Shown: positions 9,480 through 18,684 of the stretch, piece after piece | Numbering within the stretch: the stretch's first letter is position 1 | How the letters are laid out: each line of letters begins with the position of its first letter | Assembly (NCBI RefSeq): GCF_000424585.1 | Contig: NZ_AUKE01000001.1 | Location: 330,163 to 394,162 of the forward strand | From: Butyrivibrio sp. MC2013 | GTDB lineage: Bacteria; Bacillota; Clostridia; Lachnospirales; Lachnospiraceae | DNA length: 64,000 nucleotides | Reading direction: 5' to 3' | Notes under the pieces: generated by a model | Told to the model about the DNA's origin: nothing | What the model saw: only the letters and a program-made list of their open reading frames with translations | The model's database searches: none | Program-made: the position numbers and the translations under genes

Positions 9480-11489
9480 ATGAACAAACGTAAATCGCTG
9501 AAGAACACCCTGCTCTTCAAGATCATTGCCTACGCTGCTATTGTGATACTGCTCATCACCTCCATCAACATCTGGCAGGAATACAGGAATATCACTTCAC
9601 TGACCTATGATGTGCTGGCGGGCGAGTCCGTCACCTATTCCAGCGAGATCAGCGGATGGTGGAGCAAGATTGAGGAAAGAGTACAAAGGACTGCGGACAT
9701 CATCAAGAATGTTCCCGGCATGTCAGCCGATAATACCCTTAATCTCCTGCTGATGCTGACTGCAAATGATCCGGATTCTCAGGATATCTATATAGCTTTT
9801 GGCAACGAGAATCTATTTCTGGACGGCTCGGGATGGGTCCCTGATTCTGATTTTGTCTTTACAGACAGAGTCTGGTATACAGGAGCCCTTAGTAAGAATG
9901 GCGATATATTCACATCTGATCCCTATCTGGATGCATCCACAGGCAATACCTGCCTGGCATGCTCTGTGATGGTAAGAGATGGCGTGGTACTAAGCGCTGA
10001 TGTAAATTTTGGTAAAGTCACTGAGATGACAGATTCTTTTGAATCCATCTCTTCAGATACCAGATATTACATCATCAACAAGGACAGCGGCAAAGTCCTG
10101 GCCAGCAGTGAAAAGAACGCCATAGACGAAGTCATCACAAGCTCCTCGGATCCCGTTCTTGCAGGGCTCAGCAGCGTATTCTCAGGGATGGATACCTCTT
10201 CTACCACAGACGGAAGCAGGATAGCCACTGCAAGTACCGGCGCAGGCAAAATGATGTTTGCCGCCACAGACATAGAGGATACCAGCTGGGCAGTAGTCAG
10301 CGCAGTACCCTATTCCATAATAACAAGCAGCATAGTAAATGCTGTGGGGATCACCCTCTTATCAACCATTATCTGCCTGCTACTCCTGTCCATACTGATA
10401 TACATCATAATCAGAGGAGCCATAAATCCTGTGACCAAGATCACAGAGAGCATCACCGAGATCAGTAGGGGCGACTTTACAGTCAATATCACACCCGAAG
10501 GCAACAACGAGATCACCACCCTTGCAGAAAGTCTCAATGATTACAAAGAAAAGATGCGCTCGACCATAAACAGTCTCACCGGCATAGCAGGATCCATGAA
10601 CCGCAGAGCCGATGACTGTTATGACATATCCCATACTCTTGCAGATGCAAACAAGAATCAGAGCCAGTCCATCGAAAGACTAAATGGCACCCTGGGCAGC
10701 ATGAACGGCTCCATAGAAGACATAGCCCATGCAGCAGATGCGCTGGCTATCACCAGCGGCGAGCTCTCGGGCAAGGCAGACGACGTCATGAAGCTCTGCT
10801 CCGAGACCCTGGATGCTTCCAGCACAGGCAAAGAAGAGATGGAGCTCATGACACGCAATGTAAATACCCTGGACACCACCATAGGCGAGCTGACAAGCCT
10901 CATAAAAGAGACAGCCAGATCCGTAGAAGAGATCACTGGCATCACGGAGACCATCAATGCCATCTCCAGCCAGACCAATCTATTGTCCCTCAATGCCTCT
11001 ATTGAAGCAGCAAGAGCCGGCGAAGCAGGCAAGGGCTTTGCCATAGTAGCCACAGAGGTAGGCGTACTGGCCAATCAGTCCGCAGAAGCAACAGAGACCA
11101 TCAGATCACTGGTAGAAGATATCACCAGAAATATAGAAAATATCAATGCCAAGGCAGATGCCGCCGGCAAGGATATGGAAGCCTGCATAAAGGGCGTGGA
11201 AGGCGCCAACAGCTCTTTTGACATCATATACGGCGATGTAGAAAAAGCTACAGACGGCATCCGCATCATCACAAGTGGTATAGAGAAGATCGACCAGGTT
11301 GCTTCTCAAAACGCAGCTTCCACCAAGGAGCAGGTAACAGACATCAACGAAGTGCTGAGCCTGAGCGACACCATCCTCCAGGAAGCAGGCAAGCTCAAGG
11401 TCGAGACCGACAATATCACCACTGTCTCCGAGAAGCTGGGCGGATATTCAAAAGAGATCAACAAAGACCTTTCAGCGTATACTGTTTAA
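9480..11489 (+). CDS. Methyl-accepting chemotaxis protein with Cache-type sensor domain
   Basis: 669-residue receptor. The N-terminal membrane segment is at about 13-33 ([18 protein letters not shown]). The large outer domain (about 35-280) contains [18 protein letters not shown] and [10 protein letters not shown], as expected for dCache_1 sensors that bind amino acids or other small molecules. The second membrane segment is at about 283-308 and is followed by HAMP (TEITRGDF-like, here [13 protein letters not shown]). The signalling domain tip is [26 protein letters not shown] stands 8 bases before the ATG. The Cache domain distinguishes it from the receptor upstream, so the pair probably senses different signals. 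Confidence 0.93.
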   Translation: MNKRKSLKNTLLFKIIAYAAIVILLITSINIWQEYRNITSLTYDVLAGESVTYSSEISGWWSKIEERVQRTADIIKNVPGMSADNTLNLLLMLTANDPDSQDIYIAFGNENLFLDGSGWVPDSDFVFTDRVWYTGALSKNGDIFTSDPYLDASTGNTCLACSVMVRDGVVLSADVNFGKVTEMTDSFESISSDTRYYIINKDSGKVLASSEKNAIDEVITSSSDPVLAGLSSVFSGMDTSSTTDGSRIATASTGAGKMMFAATDIEDTSWAVVSAVPYSIITSSIVNAVGITLLSTIICLLLLSILIYIIIRGAINPVTKITESITEISRGDFTVNITPEGNNEITTLAESLNDYKEKMRSTINSLTGIAGSMNRRADDCYDISHTLADANKNQSQSIERLNGTLGSMNGSIEDIAHAADALAITSGELSGKADDVMKLCSETLDASSTGKEEMELMTRNVNTLDTTIGELTSLIKETARSVEEITGITETINAISSQTNLLSLNASIEAARAGEAGKGFAIVATEVGVLANQSAEATETIRSLVEDITRNIENINAKADAAGKDMEACIKGVEGANSSFDIIYGDVEKATDGIRIITSGIEKIDQVASQNAASTKEQVTDINEVLSLSDTILQEAGKLKVETDNITTVSEKLGGYSKEINKDLSAYTV

Positions 11490-11492
11490 AAA

Positions 11493-11542
11493 AGAGTCAT
11501 GGGGACGTAACATCGATCAATCTGTTACGTCCCCATGACTCT
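11493..11542. repeat. Inverted repeat of the GAGTCA-GGGGACG family between convergent genes
   Basis: Perfect 19-base arms (11493-11511 and 11524-11542) with a 12-base loop. It lies 3 bases after the receptor stop and reaches the end of the MFS gene. No T-run follows, so it is not a classic terminator. Related GAGTCA...GGGGACG words lie at 9425, 27464, 36034 and 63650. Confidence 0.8.
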
Positions 11543-11545
11543 CAA

Positions 11546-12871
11546 TTACTTTGTTTTTTTAACAAGAACAAGGCTTAAAAGAAAAGCAATGATATACAGT
11601 GCTAATGTAAAGATCAAAACATTCTGATAGCCTACCGGATTAACCATAGAAACATTTCCAAGGGCATCTACAACTTCTTTATCGAATGCTCCGGTGTGAT
11701 TAACAATATAGGTAGCTACCTGGTTTCCGGTAAGTCCGGCAAAGGCCCAGGCAGAAAGTGTAATGCCGTGAATTGCACTGATGCTGCCCATACCATAATG
11801 GTCAGACAACAGAGTCGGCACATTTGAGAATCCGCCTCCATATCCTGCATTTACAACAAAGATAAGTGCCAGCACAAGAAAAATGAGCATCGGATTACCG
11901 CTTCCATTTCGAATTCCACCGGTAATCATTACAAGTGCTGTAAAGGCTATGGAAAGAATAAAAATAAGCTTATATATGGTATTTCTGTCTTTCATAGTAT
12001 CTGCCCATGCAGAGAATCCCAAACGTCCACCGGCATTGAATAAGGATGAAATAGTTGATATTATTCCGGCTGCACCTACCAGGCCAATACATTTAACAAT
12101 GGATTTTTCCTGAGAGATGAGAGCCAGACCACAGGTGATATTAATATAAAACATGAGCCATATTCCTATATAGTTAGTAATAGGCTTTGTTTTTAACACC
12201 TGCATAATTTTGGGTTTCTGACTTTTATCCTGCGGCTCCACCCATCCGGCCGGCTTGGCCAGAAGAAGGTGTCCGACAAACATCATCACGCAGTATACAA
12301 CGGCAAGAATCATAAACATTTTATATATTCCGCCTTCACCAAGCCCTGTGAGCATCGACTGCATGATTGGACTGGCAATAGCCTTGGCAGCACCAAAACC
12401 TGCTACTGCAAGTCCGGTGGCAAGTCCTTTTCGATCCTGAAACCAGAGCATCAGAGTCTTCACCGGTGAGAGATATCCGGTTCCGAGACCAATTCCCATG
12501 ATGAGTCCATAACTGAGATAAATTCCTATTAAGGCTACAGGACTTCCCTTGTGCATACCGCCATATCGAATAAATACACCTGTCAAAAACATGCCGGCTG
12601 CAAAGCAGATTGTTGCTATAAGTGATGACTTGTGAATATCTTTTTCCACTATATTTCCAAGGAATGCAGCTGACATGCCAAGGAAGAATATTGCAAAGGA
12701 AAAAGCCCATTCTGTAGCGCTCTTAGAATGGCCTATATAATCAGCGACCTCCTGGCTGAAGATTGACCAGCAATATACTGTTCCAATACTGCAATGCAGC
12801 AGCAATGCTGGAATGGCGGCGCGTATCCATTTGTTATTACGCCATCCGGAGTTACTAATTGATTGTTCCAT
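11546..12871 (-). CDS. MFS transporter, oxalate/formate antiporter (OFA) family
   Basis: 441 residues with about 12 hydrophobic segments. The family fingerprint is at the N-terminus: IRAAIPALLLHCSIGTVYCWSIFSQ, then GIGLGTGYLSPVKTLMLWFQDRKGLATGLAVAGFGAAKAI, matching the OxlT-like OFA group of carboxylate exchangers. It closes with LSLVLVKKTK. The substrate is probably a small organic acid (lactate, formate or oxalate are typical of the group), but the sequence does not decide it. AAAGGA lies about 11 bases before the ATG. It is convergent with the chemoreceptors and divergent from the secreted putative glycosidase. Confidence 0.88.
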   Translation of the reverse strand: MEQSISNSGWRNNKWIRAAIPALLLHCSIGTVYCWSIFSQEVADYIGHSKSATEWAFSFAIFFLGMSAAFLGNIVEKDIHKSSLIATICFAAGMFLTGVFIRYGGMHKGSPVALIGIYLSYGLIMGIGLGTGYLSPVKTLMLWFQDRKGLATGLAVAGFGAAKAIASPIMQSMLTGLGEGGIYKMFMILAVVYCVMMFVGHLLLAKPAGWVEPQDKSQKPKIMQVLKTKPITNYIGIWLMFYINITCGLALISQEKSIVKCIGLVGAAGIISTISSLFNAGGRLGFSAWADTMKDRNTIYKLIFILSIAFTALVMITGGIRNGSGNPMLIFLVLALIFVVNAGYGGGFSNVPTLLSDHYGMGSISAIHGITLSAWAFAGLTGNQVATYIVNHTGAFDKEVVDALGNVSMVNPVGYQNVLIFTLALYIIAFLLSLVLVKKTK

Positions 12872-13003
12872 TATGTTATAATCCTTTCTGTATGTATCTT
12901 TTTGTGCAGAAGCAATTGTATATTATTATTCTGTATTAGTCCATGGTAAAGTTTGTTTTTTATAAGAAAGACGCAGAAAGAATATAGGAGCCATTCTTTT
13001 AGT

Positions 13004-14248
13004 ATGTTCATTAATAGGATTAAGAAGTATAGTATAGATATAAAAAATTCGGAAGGAAACTATATAATCTCCAAAATCAAAAAGGCATCACAGCTTACTG
13101 CTATCGCTCTAATACTGGCATTGTCCGCAGGGCAAGGCGGCGCTGCCTTTGCAGCGGGAAATGGTAATAGTGCCACAAAAGCAGGCCAAGAGAGACATGA
13201 CGCTTCCGCTTCAGCCGAAAATGAAAATGATGATAACAAGCCTATCCACGGGATCTATGTCAGTGCGTATGTGGCAGGCAGCACATCCATGATGGATGAG
13301 ATCATAGAACATATAGATAAATGCGATATCAATGCAGTAGTGATAGATGTCAAGAATGACGAAGGCAATATAGTATTTGATATGGACTCTCCCCTGGTGG
13401 ATGAGGCAGGCTCTGAGAATATACTCGTCAGGGATATGCCTGGGCTGATGGACAAGCTCCACGAGCACGGGATCTATGCTATCGCCAGGTGCGTAGCTTT
13501 CAGGGATCCCTATATAGATGAGGTAAAGCCCGATTGGATGCTCAAGGACGGAAACGGAGCTGTCTATACCGATGCCAAGGGCTTTAGCTGGATCGATCCC
13601 AGAAACAAGGAGGCAGGTGACTACCTGATAGAGGTGGCCGCGGGCTGCGGCAAGGCAGGCTTTGACGAAGTGCAGTTTGATTATGTGAGATATCCCACAG
13701 GCCTAAAGGAAGAGGACAGCGGCATTAACGGATATGTAAAGCGCCACGGTATCTCCAGCTTTGTAAGGAGAGCCCACCAGAGTCTCATCAGGGAAAATAT
13801 CCCACTGTCCCTGGACCTCTTTGGCACAGTCATAGCTTCGGATATTGACAGGGATATCGTAGGGCAGGAATATGGGAGCCTGTCCATGAACTGTGAATAC
13901 CTCTCCCCCATGATATACCCCTCCCACTATTATGACGGGAGCATGGGCCTGGACCATCCGGATCTCTACCCCTACGAGACCATAGATGGGGCGATGAAAA
14001 AGTCAGCTGAGGAACTAAAAAGGGTCAATCCCAAAGGAACGGGAAAACAAGCTGCAGTGAGACCCTGGCTCCAGGGCTTTACAGCTTCATATCTTAAGAA
14101 ATACAGAAAATACGGCGCGGAAGAGATCAAGGCGCAGATACAGGCAGTAGCTGACAACGGCATAGATTCCTGGATCATATGGAATCCTTCCTGTAAATAC
14201 CAGTGGGAAGCCTTCGAGAAAACACCACAAGCAGGGAGCAGTAATTAG
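13004..14248 (+). CDS. Secreted putative glycoside hydrolase, DUF4015 family
   Basis: Start placed at ATG 13004 (414 residues) because AGGAG precedes it by 13 bases; a TTG 17 codons earlier lacks a ribosome site. The N-terminus has a long basic stretch, then a signal core LTAIALILALSAG with likely cleavage after AAFAA. The mature protein is one TIM-barrel-like domain: IHGIYVSAYVAG, VVIDVKNDEGNIVFD, YAIARCVAFRDPY, then FDEVQFDYVRYPTG and LSLDLFGTV. This order is typical of DUF4015 proteins, predicted GH13-like glycosidases of unknown substrate. The acidic residues in DVKNDEG and DEVQFDYVRYP are candidate catalytic or structural residues. A DUF3298-type lipoprotein gene follows after 60 bases. 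Confidence 0.85.
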   Translation: MFINRIKKYSIDIKNSEGNYIISKIKKASQLTAIALILALSAGQGGAAFAAGNGNSATKAGQERHDASASAENENDDNKPIHGIYVSAYVAGSTSMMDEIIEHIDKCDINAVVIDVKNDEGNIVFDMDSPLVDEAGSENILVRDMPGLMDKLHEHGIYAIARCVAFRDPYIDEVKPDWMLKDGNGAVYTDAKGFSWIDPRNKEAGDYLIEVAAGCGKAGFDEVQFDYVRYPTGLKEEDSGINGYVKRHGISSFVRRAHQSLIRENIPLSLDLFGTVIASDIDRDIVGQEYGSLSMNCEYLSPMIYPSHYYDGSMGLDHPDLYPYETIDGAMKKSAEELKRVNPKGTGKQAAVRPWLQGFTASYLKKYRKYGAEEIKAQIQAVADNGIDSWIIWNPSCKYQWEAFEKTPQAGSSN

Positions 14249-14308
14249 AATTTCATCAGAATCACACCCCCAAGCAGGGCACTTAAACACAGCATAAGGA
14301 GGACTTAG

Positions 14309-16153
14309 ATGAAAAAGAAACTGATATCATTATTTCTGATCACCACCCTTACCATGACATCAGCCTGCAGCGCAAAAGCTCCGGCAGATGGCAGTGATGC
14401 AGCAAAAGCTGATGCAAATAGCAGCCAGGACGGAGACGCAGCTGGTAACAGCGAAGAAGAAGATGGCAAAGCAGATGGCATCGAAGCAGGAGATAGTGAT
14501 GCAGATGGCGCTTCATCTAAAGACGACGCAGATGGCGAAGCTGCAGAAGGCAGTACAGACGGCGAAGCAGCAGAAAGCGATGACAGCAAAGGTGGCTTAG
14601 AAGATGCAGATCGTCCTCTTCCTACTTACATAACAGTCAGAGACTTTTTTAGTGACTATTATGATGAAGACGGCTCCTATACAGAGCTCTACAAGGGAAG
14701 GGAGGAAGATCTCCTGTTATCTGCAGATTCCAAAGAGGATTATCCCCTTTTGTATGATGCATTATTCAGCAAATACATGGATACTCACAAGGAGAGAAAA
14801 AAGGCCGCAGAAGAAGAAATGGCGGAGTCCCGCGGTATGTACGAGGAAGACTACTTCATGGGCGCTTTTGAAAATACCAACAGCATATTTATAAAAAGAG
14901 CAGATGCCTCTGTTATAAGCTATGCCAGTAACGTATTCAAATATCTGGGCGGAGCTCACGGCAATGGCTGGCTGGAGCCTGCAAGCTATGACGTATCTAC
15001 AGGCAAGGAGCTGGCCCTTAGTGATGTGATCAATATTGATAAAGATGAGCTGAACAAAATCCTCTATGATAAGATTTCTAATTACGGCGGCAATTTCTCC
15101 GACAAAGAGTACATGGATTCCTTTGGCGGACTGGAAGAAAACCTAAGTACCTATGCCTACAGCCTTGAGGAAGTAAGCGGCTCTGATGAATTATATTCCG
15201 TATACAACTGGTACCTGGGTTTTGACGGCATACATTTCTATTTTGCCCCCTATGCCCTGGCATCCTTTGCAGACGGAGACGTAGACGTAGTAATAGGATA
15301 CAAGGAAAAGCCCGAGATATTTGAAGAAAAATATCTGCCTGATGCTCTAAGATCAGATTCTATGGGAGCACCTGAAGGCTATATAGAAAATCTGGGGCAT
15401 CCTTTTGAAGAAAAAATGGATATAGACGGAGATGGCAAGGACGAACTAGTCACACTGGATACAAAATACGACGATGACTACAGCTATATCACAGGGGTGA
15501 CAATTACTATCGACAATCAGTCTTACAAATATACCAATGACTGGTTCTACTGCGAAATAGAGGATCTGAGACTCTATCATGTAAGGACTGACGACCAGCG
15601 AGACTACCTCTATCTTCAGACAGGCGGCATGGATGACTACTGGACCTGGTCAGTATTTGATATAAACAAAGACAATCTGAAATTCATGGGAGACAGCTAT
15701 TTTGGCAGTCATTATGAAGAAGTGGAAAACGGCGAGGAGTACCCTGCAAGCGGCATGCCTCAGCTCACAGATCCCGACAGGATGCTCTTTGGAGAGCACA
15801 GCGACATGCTGGGCACCTTTAGTGCATACGGCTATTGGAGAGTGGGCTCAGACGGCAATCCCGAGATCATAGACAGAAGGCGAAATGTGAACTACTACGG
15901 CGAAGGCGTGCGCTGCAAAAAGGAGATCAAATGCGATCTCATAAGCGCTGAGGGCGAGATCCTGGAGAAGGATATCACGCTAAAGGCCGGGGATGTGATC
16001 ATGCCTGTATACTCAGACCTGGACAGCTACGTGGATTGCACTCTCTCTGACGGAAGGATGATAAGGCTGAATTACAGCGAGATTGGATACCCTGCAAAGA
16101 TAGACGGCGTATCCGTAGATGACCTATTCGATAATCTAATGTACGCCGGGTAA
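14309..16153 (+). CDS. Lipoprotein with DUF3298-type (RsiV/PdaC-like) region
   Basis: 614 residues with a clear lipoprotein signal (MKKKLISLFLITTLTMTSAC, Cys at residue 20). An acidic Ala/Asp/Glu/Ser linker follows to about residue 108, probably spanning the wall. The folded part includes YLGGAHGNGWLEPASYDVSTGKELALSDVINID and IHFYFAPYALASFADGDVDVVIGY, the signature of the DUF3298 domain seen in RsiV and PdaC. From about 375 there is an IDGDGKDELV motif resembling a calcium-type or FG-GAP-like loop. AAGGAGG precedes the ATG. The substrate or partner is unknown. It may be cotranscribed with the DUF4015 gene. Confidence 0.8.
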   Translation: MKKKLISLFLITTLTMTSACSAKAPADGSDAAKADANSSQDGDAAGNSEEEDGKADGIEAGDSDADGASSKDDADGEAAEGSTDGEAAESDDSKGGLEDADRPLPTYITVRDFFSDYYDEDGSYTELYKGREEDLLLSADSKEDYPLLYDALFSKYMDTHKERKKAAEEEMAESRGMYEEDYFMGAFENTNSIFIKRADASVISYASNVFKYLGGAHGNGWLEPASYDVSTGKELALSDVINIDKDELNKILYDKISNYGGNFSDKEYMDSFGGLEENLSTYAYSLEEVSGSDELYSVYNWYLGFDGIHFYFAPYALASFADGDVDVVIGYKEKPEIFEEKYLPDALRSDSMGAPEGYIENLGHPFEEKMDIDGDGKDELVTLDTKYDDDYSYITGVTITIDNQSYKYTNDWFYCEIEDLRLYHVRTDDQRDYLYLQTGGMDDYWTWSVFDINKDNLKFMGDSYFGSHYEEVENGEEYPASGMPQLTDPDRMLFGEHSDMLGTFSAYGYWRVGSDGNPEIIDRRRNVNYYGEGVRCKKEIKCDLISAEGEILEKDITLKAGDVIMPVYSDLDSYVDCTLSDGRMIRLNYSEIGYPAKIDGVSVDDLFDNLMYAG

Positions 16154-16173
16154 TCTATTCGACAAGCTGATAT

Positions 16174-16734
16174 TCATCCAAAATACTGCATCCACGTGCC
16201 AATGCCCATAGCTACGAGGAAAAACAGAAGAAATGTGCAGCCAAAAAAGGAAGCCCAGATGCCGGTAACAAAATTGGCGGGGTGACCGGGATTGACATAT
16301 ATCTTGTAGTTCTCGCCGGGCCTGAACTTTTTGTCCCTGTATTCCACAGTGTTCTGAGAGAAATTGTGATAGGACTCGCCGTCATACTCATAGTCCATAT
16401 ATACTCTTGAGTATACACTGCCCCGCCTGGAATATACCGGTACATTGTCCTTTCGTTCCTTATAAGTGGCCCTAATGGTCCTTCTATAGATAAAGGGCTT
16501 TATCACTCCGGACAGGGCAAATGCCAGCATCATGAGATATACACATATTCCTATAAAGGCAACGGCCCATTCTATCCTGACCCAGCAGCACACTCCCAGA
16601 GCGCCGAATACCAGGGATAGAAATAGTGTGAATTTGGGTGCCATACTAAGCTCCGGTTTTATCACCGATGCATAGAAGATCACAAGCGCGATCGCTATAA
16701 ACAATAATCCAATAAAAAACTGTTGCAGTTCCAT
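16174..16734 (-). CDS. Membrane protein, DUF3592-like
   Basis: 186 residues with hydrophobic segments at about 6-25, 33-50, 55-75 and 155-180. Between them lies a soluble loop containing VYSRVYMDYEYDGESYHNF and YKIYVNPGHPANFV. The pattern of a beta-rich loop ending in a Y/V-NP-x-P/H motif between membrane helices is what DUF3592 proteins show. That assignment is from the pattern, without a search. Function is unknown. GGAGTATGT lies before the ATG. It is convergent with the DUF3298 lipoprotein gene. Confidence 0.7.
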   Translation of the reverse strand: MELQQFFIGLLFIAIALVIFYASVIKPELSMAPKFTLFLSLVFGALGVCCWVRIEWAVAFIGICVYLMMLAFALSGVIKPFIYRRTIRATYKERKDNVPVYSRRGSVYSRVYMDYEYDGESYHNFSQNTVEYRDKKFRPGENYKIYVNPGHPANFVTGIWASFFGCTFLLFFLVAMGIGTWMQYFG

Positions 16735-16772
16735 ACATACTCCTTACATCAATAAACTAATACATTTTAACT

Positions 16773-16811
16773 CAAAAAGGATCCTTTATCTATAAAACAG
16801 ATAAAGGATCC
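16773..16811 (-). terminator. Terminator of the acidic lipoprotein gene
   Basis: Perfect 13-base stem (GGATCCTTTATCT at 16779-16791, complement at 16799-16811), then TTTTTGAG on the minus strand. Confidence 0.88.
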
Positions 16812-16845
16812 AAAATGTTGCACATATAGGAATATTTACAGATTA

Positions 16846-18477
16846 TTATCTCTCACTGCCGTAGATTGTGCCCTCTCCTGTGTACTGGGGTGCATCCACG
16901 GAGATGCTGCCGGTGTAACTGATCTTGCCGTCGGCGCCAAAGGTAAACCTCATGGTAGTGGCATAGGACTCGCCATTTTGATCCATGCTAAAGGAAGTGA
17001 CGCCTGTGGCTTCGTTGTAATTGACCAGCATATCAGCTGTCATCAGGAAGTCAGGCAGGGCCTGAGTATCAGAAAAGCTCCCTTCATTATTCTTGCCAGT
17101 AACGGTAATGGTACCTGTCTCGGAAAATACCTTGCCCAGAAGCTCATCCCTTGTGGGGAACTCGCGGGCAGGAGCTGCAGGTTCGGGAGCAGGTTCGGGA
17201 GCGGGTTCCGCAGGAGCCTGGGCGGGAGCTTCTTCTGAGGCTTTTTCTTCAGACTTTGCTGTATCCTTATTATCTTTTGTTTCTTTATCCTTAGTTTCTT
17301 TATCCTTATTGTCTTTATCCTTATCCTTGTCCTTCTTATCCTCTTTTGCTGATTCCGCTATAGACTCATCTCCTACACTAAAACCCTTTAGCATGGCAGG
17401 AAGAATGCGCTTACTGGACTCACCTATGAGATAGGGCTCGCCGCAGCCAAAATAGTAATACTCATCATCAACGATGAACATATAGCAATAGAGGCTCATG
17501 GGCATAGGCAGATCTTCATCGGTCCATGTATTCTCAAAGCACAGGGCAGGATAACCTTCAAATTCAAAGGGCTCTTTGGTAATGATCTCATCTGCAGAAT
17601 CCACATATTCTGATGCCAGATCAGCCAGATAATCCTCTTCGCTGATCTCGTCAAAAGCCTTGGTCACAGGCTCCACGTGGCCCATAATGATGGCCGGCAT
17701 ATCATCAGAGGTATAGTACATGAGGCTGTCATCCACCATCTTGCTGTCCCAGGAGGATGAATCCTTGAAGGTGAGCCTGCCGTAGGTCCTATCATTATCG
17801 AGCCTTGGATCTTCAAATCTGTAATCCAGCTGGGTCAGCCTGAAGCTGTTATCCACAGTCTCTATCCTGAAAGCGTAGTTATAATACTCCTTTGGCTGAA
17901 AAGCTATGGTCGGCATGCCCAGGTCCTTAGAAAAACCGGTATAGGTACCAAATACTCTTACCTTCTTGCCAACAAGCTCGCCGCACATAACGTAATAATA
18001 ATCCGTACCTGCACTGCCCACGGACACCTGCCAGTCTCCTTCATCAGTGCTCAGGATCATATAGCGCTCCGAAAGCTTATAATCTGTGATCTTGCCTTCC
18101 AGCCAGATGAGATCCTGCATCCCGGCATCGCCGGACTCGCCGTATTTCTCGTAATCATCAGCCCTGGTAAATTCGTCGTCATAATATACCTTGCCTTCTT
18201 CTACTTCCTCTTCGGCCTCTTCCTCTTCCAGCTCTTCTTCTGTTTCAGCAGCTTCTGCTTCCTCTTCCAGAGGCTCTTCCTGCTCTTTGGCAGGCTCCCC
18301 AGTCTCTTCTATCTCCTCTTCTATCTCCTCTGCGACCTCCTCTGCGACCTCCTCAGAAGGAGCATTACCCGGCACCGCAGCATCTCTTCCTGCATCCGGT
18401 GCGTCCGACTCAGCACAGCCAGCAGCCGACAAGATCATTAGCATAGACAGCAATAATACAGATATCCTTCTTCTCAT
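16846..18477 (-). CDS. Acidic lipoprotein of unknown function
   Basis: Start moved to the second ATG (18477), which stands 7 bases after GGAGG; the first ATG abuts the ribosome site. The 543-residue product begins MRRRISVLLLSMLMILSAAGC with a lipobox Cys. A strongly Glu-rich stretch (about residues 40-95) follows. A domain with YMILSTDEGDWQVSVGS and a second one with MPAIIMGHVEPV come next. A Lys/Asp repeat linker (KDKDKDKDNKDK type, about 370-395) and a Pro/Ala/Glu linker precede the C-terminal domain, which starts REFPTRDELLGKVFSETGTI. The linkers look like wall-spanning spacers between separate extracellular domains. I do not recognise the domains. Confidence 0.8.
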   Translation of the reverse strand: MRRRISVLLLSMLMILSAAGCAESDAPDAGRDAAVPGNAPSEEVAEEVAEEIEEEIEETGEPAKEQEEPLEEEAEAAETEEELEEEEAEEEVEEGKVYYDDEFTRADDYEKYGESGDAGMQDLIWLEGKITDYKLSERYMILSTDEGDWQVSVGSAGTDYYYVMCGELVGKKVRVFGTYTGFSKDLGMPTIAFQPKEYYNYAFRIETVDNSFRLTQLDYRFEDPRLDNDRTYGRLTFKDSSSWDSKMVDDSLMYYTSDDMPAIIMGHVEPVTKAFDEISEEDYLADLASEYVDSADEIITKEPFEFEGYPALCFENTWTDEDLPMPMSLYCYMFIVDDEYYYFGCGEPYLIGESSKRILPAMLKGFSVGDESIAESAKEDKKDKDKDKDNKDKETKDKETKDNKDTAKSEEKASEEAPAQAPAEPAPEPAPEPAAPAREFPTRDELLGKVFSETGTITVTGKNNEGSFSDTQALPDFLMTADMLVNYNEATGVTSFSMDQNGESYATTMRFTFGADGKISYTGSISVDAPQYTGEGTIYGSER

Positions 18478-18596
18478 GATCATCCCTCCACACTACCCTT
18501 AAAAAATCTTAATCAAAACAGCTGTATTGCACAGATATATTTAATTATCGGCAGGATGGGGAGATATGATAAGGTAATGAGAAAGGAAACAAATTA

Positions 18597-18632
18597 AGAG
18601 GGCGCCAAGACAAAGTAGTCCCGGTGCCCTCT
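18597..18632 (-). terminator. Likely terminator of the giant surface protein gene
   Basis: Stem AGAGGGC.CC/GG.GCCCTCT with one mismatch, 53 bases after the stop of the giant gene. The T-run is weak on the minus strand (TTAATTTG); on the plus strand TGTTTTAG follows, so it may work both ways. Confidence 0.5.
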
Positions 18633-18684
18633 GTTTTAGCTATTTATAGCTTTTGGGTCTAATCTCAGAAGCCTTGACACATCA

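Noticed and set aside
18545..18552. Perfect GCCGATAA (sigma-28 -10) upstream of the acidic lipoprotein gene
   Set aside because: No TAAA is present 14-16 bases further upstream, so it is not a complete promoter.
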